Source: Methanobacterium_C sp963845285 | Lineage (GTDB): Archaea; Methanobacteriota; Methanobacteria; Methanobacteriales; Methanobacteriaceae | Assembly (NCBI GenBank): GCA_963845285.1 | Contig: CAWJRO010000013.1 | Span: forward strand, 1 to 64,000 | Length of the DNA: 64,000 nt | Direction of reading: 5' to 3' | Shown here: in pieces, positions 28,599-40,419 of the stretch | How positions within the stretch are numbered: the stretch's first letter is position 1 | How the letters are laid out: every line of letters begins with the position of its first letter | Program-made: the position numbers and the translations under genes | The notes under the pieces: generated by a model | The model's input: the letters and a program-made list of their open reading frames with translations, nothing else | Told to the model about the DNA's origin: nothing | Database searches by the model: none

Positions 28599-29315
28599 AT
28601 ATTGTTTATAAAAAAAATTTGGGATAGCACAGAGATAATAATATATTACATATAAATCTTTTGGTCTAAAATCTAAAAAATAGCATTTATAGGGTCCTTT
28701 TTTAGATTTAAGACGAGTTTAAAAGAGATAAAAATGTCATATTTTGTAAGACTGTTTTCCATTTCTATTTGTGATAAAATCTACTTATTTAAACGTTGTT
28801 CTAAAAAATAAGCCAAGGCTATTTTTATAATTCTCTAATAACAGTTATTGGAAATTCTAATGGTTGACTTTTAATTAATATTTTTTGATAATTTGATAAG
28901 AAATAGGTTTATTTTGGATTAAACAGCTTTTTTAACGTTTAAATTTTAATTTAAAGTCCCGAAAACTGGTTTCATCCATAATTTTAGAAGGCTCATTTTT
29001 CATTTTAAACAGTAAATTTTAAAAATTGAGCATATCAACTGTTGGGTAATTTTTCCATTTTAAAATATGGTTCCTACAATTTTGAGTGTTATGGTATTTT
29101 AAATACTCTCAATATCCTGATTTAAGCCTTAAATTTAAAATTATAACTCAGTTTGGAAATCCAAAAATGATAATTATTTCCTCAAAGATTTGTATCAAAA
29201 AATAATATTTTACACCCTAAAAATAATAAAATTTAGGTGTTATGTGGTTCATAATTTCTATCGGTGATACTATTTATTACAAATCATAATAAAGATAGTT
29301 TATTTAAACTTATTA
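28599..29315. other. long AT-rich intergenic region, nothing recognised
   Basis: About 700 bases with no supported gene on either strand. A TATA-like AATATATTACATATAAA lies just upstream of the secreted protein gene near 28640-28655. The remainder is AT-rich filler, probably an old degraded region next to the UbiA pseudogene. Confidence 0.5.
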
Positions 29316-29884
29316 AATTGCAGTTTTTACGATTATTTTTAGTTATCCATTATCTTTCTTCCTATTGCTGCTATTTGGAAACCTTCTGGCATGGTTTTAC
29401 ACAGCTCCACCCATAAAACTGGTTTACAGGAAATTAAGAGAAATTGCCAATATAATCACAGTGTCATATTTTTAGGTACGGTTTATTTTGCCTTAATGGG
29501 AACATTAAACTTTCCATTTTTTGTTTTTGCAGTTCCAGTACTTTTTTTACAGCTAATCCTCATCAGCAGTTTTGAGATTCCAGATATGGAAGGCAATAAG
29601 TTAGGTGGTAAGGTTACCTGGATTGTGTCTTATGGTCAAGGATTTGGTTTTAAGTTGATTGCAGTTTCAGGGTTTTTGGCCACACTCTTGTTTTTAATTA
29701 TCTCTTTTACGAATTTGTTTCCGTCTGTGATGAATTTTTGAATACCTGCAATTATTTCCTTGATTTCTTTGAGTTTGGGGATTTTGGAATTAATAAAAAA
29801 GCCTTTAGATAAAGTATCTGCCCTAAAATTTGCCAGTATTAACGTTGCAGCTCTCTTTGTGATGTCAATTTTTATTAACTGTTG
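29316..29884 (+). pseudogene. decayed UbiA-family prenyltransferase gene
   Basis: Only the C-terminal part survives. One frame reads LLFGNLLAWFYTAPPIKLVY and on to TVSYF, then stops at a TAG. The next frame continues LGTVYFALMG, FEIPDMEGNKLGGKVTW and LFPSVMNF up to a TGA at 29739, then IPAIISLISLSLGILEL to the final TGA. FYTAPPIKL and PDxEGxKxGGKxTW are UbiA hallmarks. The frameshift falls in a T5 run at about 29471, and the inner TGA probably replaced a Trp codon. There is no N-terminal half with the first Asp-rich motif, so this is a genuine remnant. MITE-2 copy 2 starts at its end. Confidence 0.8.
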
Positions 29885-30065
29885 AGAATTTTTATTAACC
29901 TTCATTTACTGTTGATATTATGTTTGGAAATAGTTTTCTGATATTTATTAACGACTTAATTGATTTATTAATGGCCAATAATTGTCTTAAATGGCGTATT
30001 TATTTGTGATAACTAAGTTATAACTTTTAATATTATTAAATTTTAGAGATTTTTAGAAATTCTCT
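29884..30065 (+). repeat. MITE-2 copy 2 (about 182 bp)
   Basis: Same orientation as the copy at 19680 and nearly collinear with it. The left end is slightly diverged (GAGAATTTTTATTAACC). It lies directly at the end of the UbiA pseudogene and 190 bases before exoD. Confidence 0.85.
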
Positions 30066-30251
30066 GTTATTTATTTTATCTCATAAAAATGAAGTTTAAA
30101 TTGACCCAATTCCAATAACAAAGATTCTAAAAAAATAGGAAGTTTAATTAATCTAATTGTTTATGGGTAGTTTAATAACAAATTTATGATCTGTTTAATA
30201 ATTCATTACCTTAAGATAACTTGACAATTGATATTTGTTTGAGGTTTATTT

Positions 30252-30890
30252 GTGACTGTGAATAATAATACTGGCAGCAGGACTTCGGATTTTGTTTCCA
30301 GGATATCCTTGGAGCTTCCTTCCGACGGCATAACTTTTAAAGATTTCTTGGAACTCATAGGCGAACAGGGGTTTTTAATTTCATGTACTGTGCTGGTGGC
30401 TCCTTTTTTACTTCCAGTATCGATTCCAGGAAGTAGTTTGCCATTTGGATTGGCCATAATCTTGATAAATATAGGTATGCTACTCAACAGACATCCTTTA
30501 CTCCCTAAACGTGTTATGGAGTATAAAATATCTCAAGAGAATATGTTACGTATTTTAAATGGAATGGTTTGTGTGTTAAGAACTTTAGAAAAGTTTACAA
30601 AACCACGTTCCATGTTTTTATTTAATACTCATGTTATGAAATATGTAAACAGTTTAATAATAATATTTTGCGCCTTTTTATTGATGTTACCATTACCAGT
30701 TCCTTTAACAGATTTTTTACCTGCTTATGGGATTCTTTTTTTGGCTGTAGGCTCACTTGAACGGGATGGCTACCTGATTTTTGCAGGCTACCTCCTGGTG
30801 ACTGTAACCACCATTTATTTCAGTTTGATAGCAATACTGGGGCTAGCTGGAATAAAAATTATTTTAGCACATTTGGGATTGTCTTACTAG
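30252..30890 (+). CDS. exoD: ExoD-family exopolysaccharide synthesis membrane protein
   Basis: A 212-residue membrane protein of the ExoD family. It has an N-terminal soluble helix (FKDFLELIGEQGF), then hydrophobic helices (LISCTVLVAPFLLPVSIPGS, SLIIIFCAFLLMLPLP, YLIFAGYLLVTVTTIYF) and the typical GSLERDGYLI segment. ExoD is linked to exopolysaccharide production in bacteria; its role in archaea is unknown. It starts at GTG 30252, with GAGGT 7 bases upstream. The gene is bracketed by two inverted MITE-2 copies (29884-30065 and 30930-31113). Confidence 0.85.
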   Translation: MTVNNNTGSRTSDFVSRISLELPSDGITFKDFLELIGEQGFLISCTVLVAPFLLPVSIPGSSLPFGLAIILINIGMLLNRHPLLPKRVMEYKISQENMLRILNGMVCVLRTLEKFTKPRSMFLFNTHVMKYVNSLIIIFCAFLLMLPLPVPLTDFLPAYGILFLAVGSLERDGYLIFAGYLLVTVTTIYFSLIAILGLAGIKIILAHLGLSY

Positions 30891-30929
30891 ACTTTGAAAA
30901 AAATTTTAGATGATTTAATCCTAAATTAA

Positions 30930-31113
30930 AGAGAATTTCTAAAAACCTCTAAAATTTAATAATATTAAAAGTTATAACTTAGTTATCACAAACAAATACG
31001 TCATTTAAGACAATTATTGGCCATTAATAAACCAATTAACTCGTTAATAAATATCATAAAACTATTTCCAAACATAATATCAACAGTAAATGAAGGTTAA
31101 TAGAAATTCTCTA
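30930..31113 (-). repeat. MITE-2 copy 3 (about 184 bp), inverted
   Basis: It is the reverse complement of the copies at 19680 and 29884. It has perfect-looking ends AGAGAATTTCTA and TAGAAATTCTCT. It lies between exoD and the Alba gene. Confidence 0.87.
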
Positions 31114-31284
31114 AAGTTATTTAAGATTGAATTAATCTTCTTCCATTTTGATGATCTTAGTTTAAGGAGTTCAAAGATTGTAATCGGATATTAAATGTAT
31201 AAATGAGAATAACACTATATTAAATATACAACTAAAATAGTTAAAACAATTTAGAAAACAAATATTTCCCATGGAGGTTAAGTG

Positions 31285-31569
31285 ATGTCAGAGGAAAATG
31301 TAGTATACATTGGAAACAAGCCAGTAATGAACTATGTGTTAGCAGTTGTGACTCAAATGAATACAGGAATCCCCGAAGTTCTGTTAAAAGCCAGAGGGAG
31401 AGCTATAAGTAGAGCGGTAGATGTTGCAGAAATTGTAAAAAACCGGTTTATAACAGACCTGGAAATTGGAACTATAAACATTTCTACAGAAGAAATGACG
31501 AATAAAGAAGGGTCAAACAGCAATGTTTCAGCCATAGAAATACAGCTTTGCAAGTTAAAAGAAGAATAA
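31285..31569 (+). CDS. albA: Alba DNA/RNA-binding chromatin protein
   Basis: A 94-residue protein of the Alba family, dimeric archaeal chromatin and RNA-binding proteins. Visible family features are VVYIGNKPVMNYVLAV, the loop KARGRAISRAVDVAEI with the nucleic-acid-facing basic residues, and FITDLEIGTINI. The position usually occupied by a regulated Lys (K16 in Sso10b) corresponds to NKPVMNY. ATGGAGG lies 9 bases before the ATG at 31285; the GTG codon three bases earlier is less likely. TATA-like ACTATATTAAATATAC lies near 31213. It is monocistronic. Confidence 0.93.
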   Translation: MSEENVVYIGNKPVMNYVLAVVTQMNTGIPEVLLKARGRAISRAVDVAEIVKNRFITDLEIGTINISTEEMTNKEGSNSNVSAIEIQLCKLKEE

Positions 31570-31785
31570 AACTGTAAAAAAACCAGATGAAGTTCGTTTA
31601 GGGATTGTTTTTAGTCTCTAATGTTTATAATTTTGTTACTCTAAATAACTCAAGGGTTTTAAAAAAGATTCAATGATAAATAAAGGTTTTGATGTATTCC
31701 AAATTTTATTAAGCCTTTATTATCATTTAAATTTTAAATATTGTTAAATATTTTTTTCTTTTATTTCAATTTTTTTTGATTTGAT

Positions 31786-31892
31786 GAGGATGTCTCATAG
31801 TTCAGAATTTGCAAAAAAATAAGGACAAATAAAGCTTTAAATTCAAAAATAAGCAAAATTACACATGTCAAAAGTAATCTTGAGACAGCCTC
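31786..31892 (+). repeat. MITE-1 copy C (107 bp)
   Basis: Same orientation as copy A. It begins GAGGATGTCTCATAG and ends TGAGACAGCCTC. Flanks ttgat/ttaat could be a diverged 5-bp duplication. Its right end touches the stop codon of the gene at 31893, so it may supply that gene's 3' end. Confidence 0.87.
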
Positions 31893-32642
31893 TTAATGTG
31901 TTAAATAAATCCCAAGTGCCACCATTACTATAAAATACAATATACTGGTGAAAACTATAAAATAGTAAATTAAAGTTTTTATTTGGCCTAATGTGGCCAA
32001 TGGATTTGTTATTTTATTGTTTGCAACACTTTCAAAGAATTTTTGAGAGAAAACTATGGCACATATAGGAACAACTGTTAAATAAAGGGGATTATTGATA
32101 AAATAAGTTAAAAACTTCATTATGTCCTGAAATGCCCATAAGAGGAACAATAAGGTGAATGATACAAAATATAAGCCACATATGGCGTAAATTTTCTTCA
32201 TTTCCCTGAAGGTGTTTACTTTTTGGGTTCTCTGGAAATAATAAAGTAATCCTGATAATATTAAAGCAATCACTGCCATTAAAGTAAAAGGCAAATAGCT
32301 GTAAATTAAACCAAATTCTATTGGAAAAATCGTGAAGGTCAAAATAATAACTGCAGAGTTTGTAACTAGATTTTTAGGGTCGTGCGACTTTATCTTTTGG
32401 TCGCGTTTTTTTAGGTAACTGTACTTTTCCCCACGCTTTATATCATTGTAAATTTCAATTCCTTTGTCTGATTTTTGTTTTTCTGTTAATGAATCATTTA
32501 CGTATAAATCTGATTCATTCTCCTCAATCTCTTCGACATAATTCAGTTTACCCCCACATTGACACCTTTCAAAGTCTTCGGGGAGCTCTCCTTCGTCTAA
32601 TTTGTAGTATCCTCCACAGTTTTCACATATAAGATAACCCAT
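31893..32642 (-). CDS. zinc-ribbon membrane protein
   Basis: A 249-residue protein. The N-terminus is a zinc ribbon (CENCGGYYKLD then FERCQCGGKL) and is followed by an acidic linker and about four membrane helices (VIILTFTIFPIEFGLIYSYL, LMAVIALILSGLLYYF, LYFVSFTLLFLLWAF, and a C-terminal helix YFIVFTSILYFIVMVALGIY). Such zinc-ribbon membrane proteins are common in Methanobacteria and have no assigned function. GTGGTTTAAAATG is the start region. The stop codon is immediately followed by MITE-1 copy C. Confidence 0.72.
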   Translation of the reverse strand: MGYLICENCGGYYKLDEGELPEDFERCQCGGKLNYVEEIEENESDLYVNDSLTEKQKSDKGIEIYNDIKRGEKYSYLKKRDQKIKSHDPKNLVTNSAVIILTFTIFPIEFGLIYSYLPFTLMAVIALILSGLLYYFQRTQKVNTFREMKKIYAICGLYFVSFTLLFLLWAFQDIMKFLTYFINNPLYLTVVPICAIVFSQKFFESVANNKITNPLATLGQIKTLIYYFIVFTSILYFIVMVALGIYLTH

Positions 32643-33015
32643 TTTAAACCACTTGTTTTAGGGGTTAGTCATTAAGATATTAATATTATTTGTTATTTTA
32701 GCCCAATCCAAATGTTAGTTATAACATGCAAGAAATATAAGGCTGAAAAATAGGACTCAATCCATTTAGATAAAATTAAATGGAAACTCTGACTTAAAAG
32801 ATCAGTTATAATTAATATTATTGAATTTTTTCGGTTTAAAAATTTGTTTAAAGTAATTTAAAGCAATTAAAACTAACAATTAACTTTGTTAATTTGGAAA
32901 GTAGGGATGTAAGTCAAATATCTTTTAAACCGGGGTTATTAACATCGTTCAGGTAATTTAAACATGAAAAATTATAAAAAATATGGATTTAATATTAATA
33001 AATGAGGTAAACAAA
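32643..33015. other. divergent intergenic region, promoters expected
   Basis: About 370 bases between two divergently transcribed genes. It is AT-rich and both promoters should be here. I see no RNA gene or repeat. Confidence 0.5.
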
Positions 33016-33303
33016 ATGCTGTCAAAAATACCAATAGAAATTGGAAAAATAAAAAAAGCAGATTTAGATAAAGAAATATTGAGAGTAGCCATAATAGGAG
33101 AACTCGATGCCATAAATCTTTATGAAGAACTTGCAAATATGACAGATAGTGAGGATCTCAAGGCAGTTCTTTTAGATGTGGCCCAGGAAGAAAAAACCCA
33201 TGTAGGTGAATTCCAGACCCTGCTATTAAGAAAAGATGAAGAACAGCTAGTAGAACTACAAAAAGGTAAAAAAGAGGTAGAAGAGTTAACAGGAACTAAA
33301 TAA
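33016..33303 (+). CDS. ferritin-like/rubrerythrin-type small protein
   Basis: A 95-residue two-helix protein with carboxylate-bridged diiron-type motifs: IIGELDAINLYEELA (E near residue 29 and Y/E) and DVAQEEKTHVGEFQ (ExxH). The size and pattern resemble the encapsulated-ferritin and erythrin-like half-ferritins, which dimerise to build one iron site. It probably acts in iron or peroxide handling. TGAGGTAAACAAAATG supports the start at 33016 over the one at 32983. No encapsulin gene is seen nearby. Confidence 0.8.
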   Translation: MLSKIPIEIGKIKKADLDKEILRVAIIGELDAINLYEELANMTDSEDLKAVLLDVAQEEKTHVGEFQTLLLRKDEEQLVELQKGKKEVEELTGTK

Positions 33304-33455
33304 TTTCTTTAAAAAGAACCCTAAATGGTTTCCAAAGGTAATATCTCATCTTGTAGTTCAACAGAAATTAAATTAATTTATTTACTATTTTATTCACAGT
33401 TTTTTTATCAGTTTGTATCCGTTGTATGGTAAAAAGGGCTTTAAATAGGAGTGTT

Positions 33456-35408
33456 ATGATGGGAAATTCAAATACTGAAAAAGAATATGAAAAAATCTTT
33501 TCTCCGGGAAATATTGGAAAATTAGAAATACCAAACAGGTTAGTGATCCCTGCAATGGTCACAGGGTATGCAAACAAAGACGGCACAGTAAATGAACGTT
33601 TTATAAATTACCATAAAACCAGAGCCGATGGTGGATGGGGATTAATAATAACTGAAAATTACAGAGTCAATGAAAACGCAGGAGCATCACTTAATCGCCT
33701 TGGTTTATGGAATGATGATCAAATTGAAACCCATAAAACTCTTACAGATACTGTTCACAAACATGGGGCTAAAATTGCCGTTCAGATATATCATGCAGGT
33801 AGGCAAACAACAAAAGAGATAAATGGCAAACAACCAGTTGCACCATCTCCAATTCCAGATCCCTCTATTGGAGAAGTACCACATGAACTCACACTAATGG
33901 AAATAGAAAAAATTATTAATCAATTTGCAGAAGCAGCTTTAAGGGCCAAAAAAGCAGGATTTGATGCTGTAGAAATTCATGGAGCACATGGGTACATCAT
34001 ATGTCAATTTCTCTCCCCATTTTCAAACAAAAGAACAGATAAATACGGTGGTAACTTAGTTAATAGGTCACGATTTGCAGTTGAGATAGTTAATGCTGTT
34101 AGAGAAAAAGTAGGTGGAGATTATCCTCTAATTTTCCGTATGTCCGCAGATGAAATGGTTTATGGCGGCCTTAAAATTGAAGATACCCTGATAATAGCAC
34201 AGAAACTTGAAAATGCAGGAATAAATGCAATTCACGCTTCGGTGGGGGTAGGTGCATCTCCGCAGTACATAGTTACTCCAGCTTCAGTTCCTCATGGATG
34301 GATAGCAGATTGTGCAGCCCAAATAAAATCAGTTGTAAACATCCCTGTAATCACTGTAAACCGTATAAACCACCCTGATATTGCAGAATCAATTCTAAAA
34401 TCTGGAAGAGCTGATTTTGTAGCAATGGGACGGGCTTCTCTTGCAGATCCTGAACTTCCAAATAAAACAAAAGCAGGAAAGATAAGTGATATTAACCTTT
34501 GCATAGGTTGTTTACAAAGATGTATAGGCAATATAATGAAAGGAAATCCCGTAGGATGTCTTGTAAACCCTGAATGCGGTCGAGAAAAAGAATTAACCCT
34601 TAAAAAAGCACCTTCACAAAAGAAAGTTCTTATTGCCGGTGGGGGAGTTGCAGGAATGGAAGCTGCTATTGTTTCTGCTAAACGAGGACATGAAGTATAT
34701 ATTTATGAAAAAAATGATAGGCTTGGAGGGCAGTGGCTTCTTGCAGCAATGCCTCCAGGAAAAGAAGACTATAACTCCCTTGTAACATGGCAGAAACAAC
34801 AAATAGAAAAATTGGGAGTCACTGTAAATTTAAATTCACCAGTGGATAATGGGATAATTCAGGAAATAAATCCGGATGTTATGGTTGTAGCGGCAGGATC
34901 CGAACAAATTCCAGTTGATATTCCAGGATGTGAACGTGAAAATGTATCTTACACAAATGATGTTTTTGAGGGCAAAGCACGTGTTGGTAAAAAGGTTATT
35001 GTGATTGGAGGAGGTTTAGGAGGTCCTCAAACTGCAGCACATCTGGCAGTTAACGGACATCAGGTTACATTAATTACAAAAATGTCTGAGATATCTTCAA
35101 AACTTGAACCTGGAAATCGTTTCTTTTTACTTAAATTACTGGATGAGTACCATGTAGATATAATGACAAGTACTCAGATCAACGAGATAACATCGGATGG
35201 GGTTATTATAACCAATGAAAATGGAAAAAAGACTCTCAAAGGATACGACTCCCTTATCATTTCAAGCAGGCTCAAACCAGTTAAACTTGAGACACTTGAA
35301 AAAGAGCTTAAACAGATAAAAGAAGTAATTACAATTGGAGATGCAAAAGAAGTTGGAGATGGAGCAGATGCAGTAACTGCAGGATATGAATCGGGAATTA
35401 GCCTTTAA
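33456..35408 (+). CDS. NADH:flavin oxidoreductase, 2,4-dienoyl-CoA reductase (FadH) type
   Basis: A 650-residue enzyme in two parts. An Old Yellow Enzyme TIM barrel binds FMN (about 1-350; FSPGNIGKLEIPNRLVIPAM, the HGAHGYIICQFLSP active-site segment). A 4Fe-4S site follows (CIGCLQRCIG then GCLVNPEC), and then an FAD/NAD(P)-binding half (VLIAGGGVAGMEAA, VIGGGLGGPQTAAHLA). This is the architecture of FadH and trimethylamine dehydrogenase relatives, which reduce conjugated double bonds. The substrate in a methanogen is unknown. TAGGAG lies 6 bases before ATG 33456. The C-terminus is complete. Confidence 0.9.
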   Translation: MMGNSNTEKEYEKIFSPGNIGKLEIPNRLVIPAMVTGYANKDGTVNERFINYHKTRADGGWGLIITENYRVNENAGASLNRLGLWNDDQIETHKTLTDTVHKHGAKIAVQIYHAGRQTTKEINGKQPVAPSPIPDPSIGEVPHELTLMEIEKIINQFAEAALRAKKAGFDAVEIHGAHGYIICQFLSPFSNKRTDKYGGNLVNRSRFAVEIVNAVREKVGGDYPLIFRMSADEMVYGGLKIEDTLIIAQKLENAGINAIHASVGVGASPQYIVTPASVPHGWIADCAAQIKSVVNIPVITVNRINHPDIAESILKSGRADFVAMGRASLADPELPNKTKAGKISDINLCIGCLQRCIGNIMKGNPVGCLVNPECGREKELTLKKAPSQKKVLIAGGGVAGMEAAIVSAKRGHEVYIYEKNDRLGGQWLLAAMPPGKEDYNSLVTWQKQQIEKLGVTVNLNSPVDNGIIQEINPDVMVVAAGSEQIPVDIPGCERENVSYTNDVFEGKARVGKKVIVIGGGLGGPQTAAHLAVNGHQVTLITKMSEISSKLEPGNRFFLLKLLDEYHVDIMTSTQINEITSDGVIITNENGKKTLKGYDSLIISSRLKPVKLETLEKELKQIKEVITIGDAKEVGDGADAVTAGYESGISL

Positions 35409-35607
35409 CATAACATTACTCTTTTTTACTATTTTTAATTAGCATTATTGAATCAATGAGATATTATTCCAAATAGAGTGTTTCGATTATTGTTTAACGA
35501 TGATTCTGGTATCATATTCATTAAATAAAGATAGAAGATGAAAAATATTCCAAAATTTATGGATATTTGTATTTTTCAGATAACTCATTTTATCTCCCGT
35601 AATAATT

Positions 35608-35820
35608 TTATCTTGAAAACGCTTTAATTAACATTATAAACCGTAGAACAGCCCACGCAACGATTATTAACGCGATTGATACAAAAAATATCAGGATTAA
35701 AATCCAGAAAAACACCCAAAATCCCCAAATTATTCCATTTCCAGAACTCACACCCAAATAAATACTTAAAGCAAAAATAGATCCAAGGATTCCCAAAATA
35801 ATTTTTAACCAATTTTCCAT
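35608..35820 (-). CDS. small two-helix membrane protein
   Basis: A 70-residue protein with two long hydrophobic helices (WLKIILGILGSIFALSIYLG and WGFWVFFWILILIFFVSIAL) and a short basic end. No family is recognised. A GTGGGA site lies 3 bases before the ATG. Confidence 0.5.
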   Translation of the reverse strand: MENWLKIILGILGSIFALSIYLGVSSGNGIIWGFWVFFWILILIFFVSIALIIVAWAVLRFIMLIKAFSR

Positions 35821-36130
35821 TTTCCCACTTTTGCATTGAATCTTAATTTTGCTCCTGTTATTATCACAATTTACTATTTTTAATATAAATATGGCCTTTG
35901 AAGGCGTTATGATTAGTTTTTAAGCCATAAATCATTTGAATATAATTTAAGACCTATTTATTATTTCATTCAGGATTATGTTGAATATAATTTAAGACTT
36001 ATTTTATTTATTTTATGCAGTGTCAAATTTAATATTAAGTAGCACTATTAAACACAAATCTCAATAAATATTTTGAACCTTAACATAACAAATATATGAA
36101 TTTAAATGAATAATTCAATCAGGTGATATC
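35821..36130. other. AT-rich intergenic region
   Basis: About 310 bases between divergent genes. A phrase GAATATAATTTAAGAC is repeated twice (near 35937 and 35984). The promoter of the small helix-turn-helix gene should be in the last 100 bases. Nothing else is seen. Confidence 0.5.
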
Positions 36131-36310
36131 ATGGATGATAAACAAAAAGTAATTAAAGCTTTTAAAGAATCTGAAGAGCCTTTAAACGCTACTAAAGTCA
36201 GCCAAATCTCTGGTGTGGAGAAAAAGGAAGTTGACAAAATAATGAAAGAACTTAAAAAAGATGAGACTATCTATTCTCCTAAAAGGTGCTACTGGGCCTT
36301 AAAAGAATAG
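36131..36310 (+). CDS. small winged-helix-like protein (59 aa)
   Basis: A short gene, easily missed because of its size. It reads MDDKQKVIKAFKESEEPLNA, then KVSQISGVEKKEVDKIMKEL and ends SPKRCYWALKE. The helix-turn-helix pattern (LNATKVSQISGVEKKEVDK) is like the minimal winged-helix proteins common in Methanobacteria. AGGTGATATC stands 2 bases before the ATG. It is probably a DNA-binding regulator, target unknown. Confidence 0.8.
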   Translation: MDDKQKVIKAFKESEEPLNATKVSQISGVEKKEVDKIMKELKKDETIYSPKRCYWALKE

Positions 36311-36479
36311 ATAAATATTATTTTTTATTTTTAGGGCCATAATTTAAAGGATAATTTTATTGGAGAATATTTCGAGATCCAGTTGAGCTTAAAAAATGTA
36401 TCTGAAAGAATTATTTGAGTGAAAGCCGTGAATAATCACGGGTTAAGAATTTAATTTAATTTTATTTGAGTTGATTAAA

Positions 36480-36881
36480 ATGGAATGGAAGATTATAGGG
36501 TTAAGTGCTATGGTTAATGCTGTTTTAACAGCAGTATTGTCGTTAATCTTTTTTCCTCTCTCTTTTTTAGGCCCACTTACTGGAGGGTTCTTAGTATCTT
36601 ATCTTAACAAAGGATATGAAGAATATTATGATAAAATAGATGAAAAAGATGGAGCAGTTTTAGGGGCAATTTCAGGATTACTTGGTGGCTTCATAATAGG
36701 TTTACTATTCATTTTAGGCTTTGGAAATATAAGCGCTGTTATGGGGTTACTATCCTCTAAAATAGGAACACTGGCAAGCAATACCTTAATCACAGGATTT
36801 ATCCTCATTGAACTCTCAATTCTTATGAGCTTTGTTTTAGGAGTAATAGGAGGAGTCATTGGAGTTATTGTCAAAGAATAA
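36480..36881 (+). CDS. DUF5518-type membrane protein
   Basis: A 133-residue Gly-rich membrane protein with four hydrophobic segments (GLSAMVNAVLTAVLSLIFFP, FLGPLTGGFLVSYL, GAISGLLGGFIIGLLFIL, FVLGVIGGVIGVIV) and a hydrophilic loop (NKGYEEYYDKIDEKDG). The pattern FLGPLTGGFLVSYL is the DUF5518 hallmark of methanogens. Function unknown. The receiver-like gene starts 34 bases downstream on the same strand. Confidence 0.78.
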   Translation: MEWKIIGLSAMVNAVLTAVLSLIFFPLSFLGPLTGGFLVSYLNKGYEEYYDKIDEKDGAVLGAISGLLGGFIIGLLFILGFGNISAVMGLLSSKIGTLASNTLITGFILIELSILMSFVLGVIGGVIGVIVKE

Positions 36882-36915
36882 AATAATATATGTTGATACA
36901 GGAAAAGTGGGGTTT

Positions 36916-37278
36916 ATGGATATTTTGATTGCCGAATGTGAATATAAAACTGTTTCAGATTTAAAAACTATTTTAGAAAAATTAGGCATTAAAGTGGCTG
37001 CTGTAGTTTCCAGTGGCGAGGAAGCAATAAAAAAAGCAGGAGATTTGAGCCCGGATCTAATTTTAATCAACATAAACTTAAAGGGCAAAATGAACGGTGT
37101 GGAAGCTGCAAACAAAATAGCAGATCTTTATAAGATTCCAATTATATTCTTAGCTGCTTTTATTAAAAACTGTTTGATCAAATCGTTACAACTACCTGAA
37201 GATGCTGTTGTTTTAAGTAAACCTTTAAGGCAGGAAAAGTTAGAATATTGTATTTCAAGAGTTTTTCCAGACAATTAA
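36916..37278 (+). CDS. degenerate response-regulator receiver domain
   Basis: A 120-residue stand-alone receiver domain of the archaeal type (ILIAECEYKTVSDLKTILEK, GEEAIKKAGDLSPDLILINI, SKPLRQEKL with the conserved Lys-Pro). The phospho-acceptor Asp is replaced: the canonical LxMDIxLKG reads LININLKG, with Asn where Asp is expected. The upstream acidic pair is AECEY rather than EDE. So it probably cannot be phosphorylated normally and may be a binding-only (pseudo-receiver) domain. The start ATG at 36916 follows GTGGGGTTT. It may be co-transcribed with the DUF5518 gene. Confidence 0.8.
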   Translation: MDILIAECEYKTVSDLKTILEKLGIKVAAVVSSGEEAIKKAGDLSPDLILININLKGKMNGVEAANKIADLYKIPIIFLAAFIKNCLIKSLQLPEDAVVLSKPLRQEKLEYCISRVFPDN

Positions 37279-37311
37279 GTATTCAAACACACCAGCTTAT
37301 AAATACAAGTA

Positions 37312-37376
37312 AATAAGAGAGCACATGATGGGTCCTACCTTAAAAGATAAAGTTCGTGAAGCATTCATAGTTTCTT
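37312..37376 (+). pseudogene. integrase C-terminal remnant (left copy)
   Basis: The plus strand reads REHMMGPTLKDKVREAFIVS before a stop. The integrase at 40420 has REHMMGHTLKDKVREAYF in the same place, so this is a direct repeat of its 3' end about 3.3 kb away (roughly 85% identical by eye over 50 bases). The active-site His is Pro here and the Tyr region is altered. It marks the left side of the katG segment. Confidence 0.7.
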
Positions 37377-37454
37377 AGTAAAAGATAAGATGATGAAACC
37401 ATCCAACATTTGATTAAAGAGGATAGTTCACAACATATGTTCAAATATCGTTTT

Positions 37455-39629
<2,175 letters not shown>

Positions 39630-39759
39630 AACTTTCACTCTCTTTTTTTTATTTCTAATTCAACTATTCTAAAATCTTACAATACTTTCTCGTAATCTGG
39701 TTGTAGTATTCGTTCGGTTTTTAGAGATTCGCATCCTGTGTATGTTTTTTGGCATAAAC

Positions 39760-40147
39760 TCATGGTCTATAAAGCATGTATCCGATGCCCAAGAAGATTA
39801 GAATGTATTGCAGGCAGTAACTGCAGGTGGAGGGGTGACTGTGAAAAAGAGCAATGCTTGGTCGGCGGGAGCGGTGAGAAAGAGGGGAATTGCGTTGATT
39901 ACTGCCAAGACGCCGGCGAGTTTTGGTCTTCGCAGCCACAGCGAAACCAGTCCGGCAAGAGGAATCAATAATCCCACGGTTATGAAGAACTCTGCAAACG
40001 TTAGGGTCCGTAGTTCTGGCATACGAGGTTCGACTCCCAATTGGGTCAACAGAAAGCCTAAAATGAATCCAAACCCAAACAAGACTGCTAATACGCACTC
40101 TGCACTCGTTAGATGTGATTTTGTTGATTGAGAGTTGTTTTTTTCAT
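39760..40147 (-). pseudogene. small GC-rich membrane protein co-transferred with katG, apparent frameshifts
   Basis: A strong start (AAGAGGTAATTT then ATG at 40147) reads MKKT and leaves frame in an A7 run. One more A joins it to NSQSTKSHLTSAECVLAVLF, then FILGFLLTQLGVEPRMPEL, FFITVGLLIPLAGLVSLWL and LAGVLAVINAIPLFLTAP. Near the end another shift, fixed by one extra base in a C4 run, leads to ILIFLGIGYMLYRP and a TGA. The result is about 129 residues with four membrane helices. Base composition matches katG, so the two probably arrived together. Both breaks are in homopolymers, so under-called bases are likely. No family recognised. Confidence 0.6.
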
Positions 40148-40419
40148 AAATTACCTCTTATTATATTCATTTTATGTTTATATGACCTTGGAGAATAATA
40201 AATTTACCGATTTAAATATTAGGTATTGAGCAAAATGGTTTAATTGGTTTACTCCTTTTTATTTAATTTATCAAAATAGGAGATGTTGCCAAAAATCCTT
40301 ATGTTTCACGTATAAGCTCAAGTCTTATTGTAGATGTTATAAAAGCTGTTTCAACTTAATTCAAACCATTTTAACTATTTTTAACATTCTCCCAACTCCC
40401 ACCAAAAACTATTGAGAAA
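40148..40419. other. intergenic region with a possible small coding remnant
   Basis: Base composition returns to AT-rich here. Plus-strand 40279-40359 reads IGDVAKNPYVSRISSSLIVD and ends at a stop, without a start codon. I cannot assign this fragment to a family. Confidence 0.35.
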
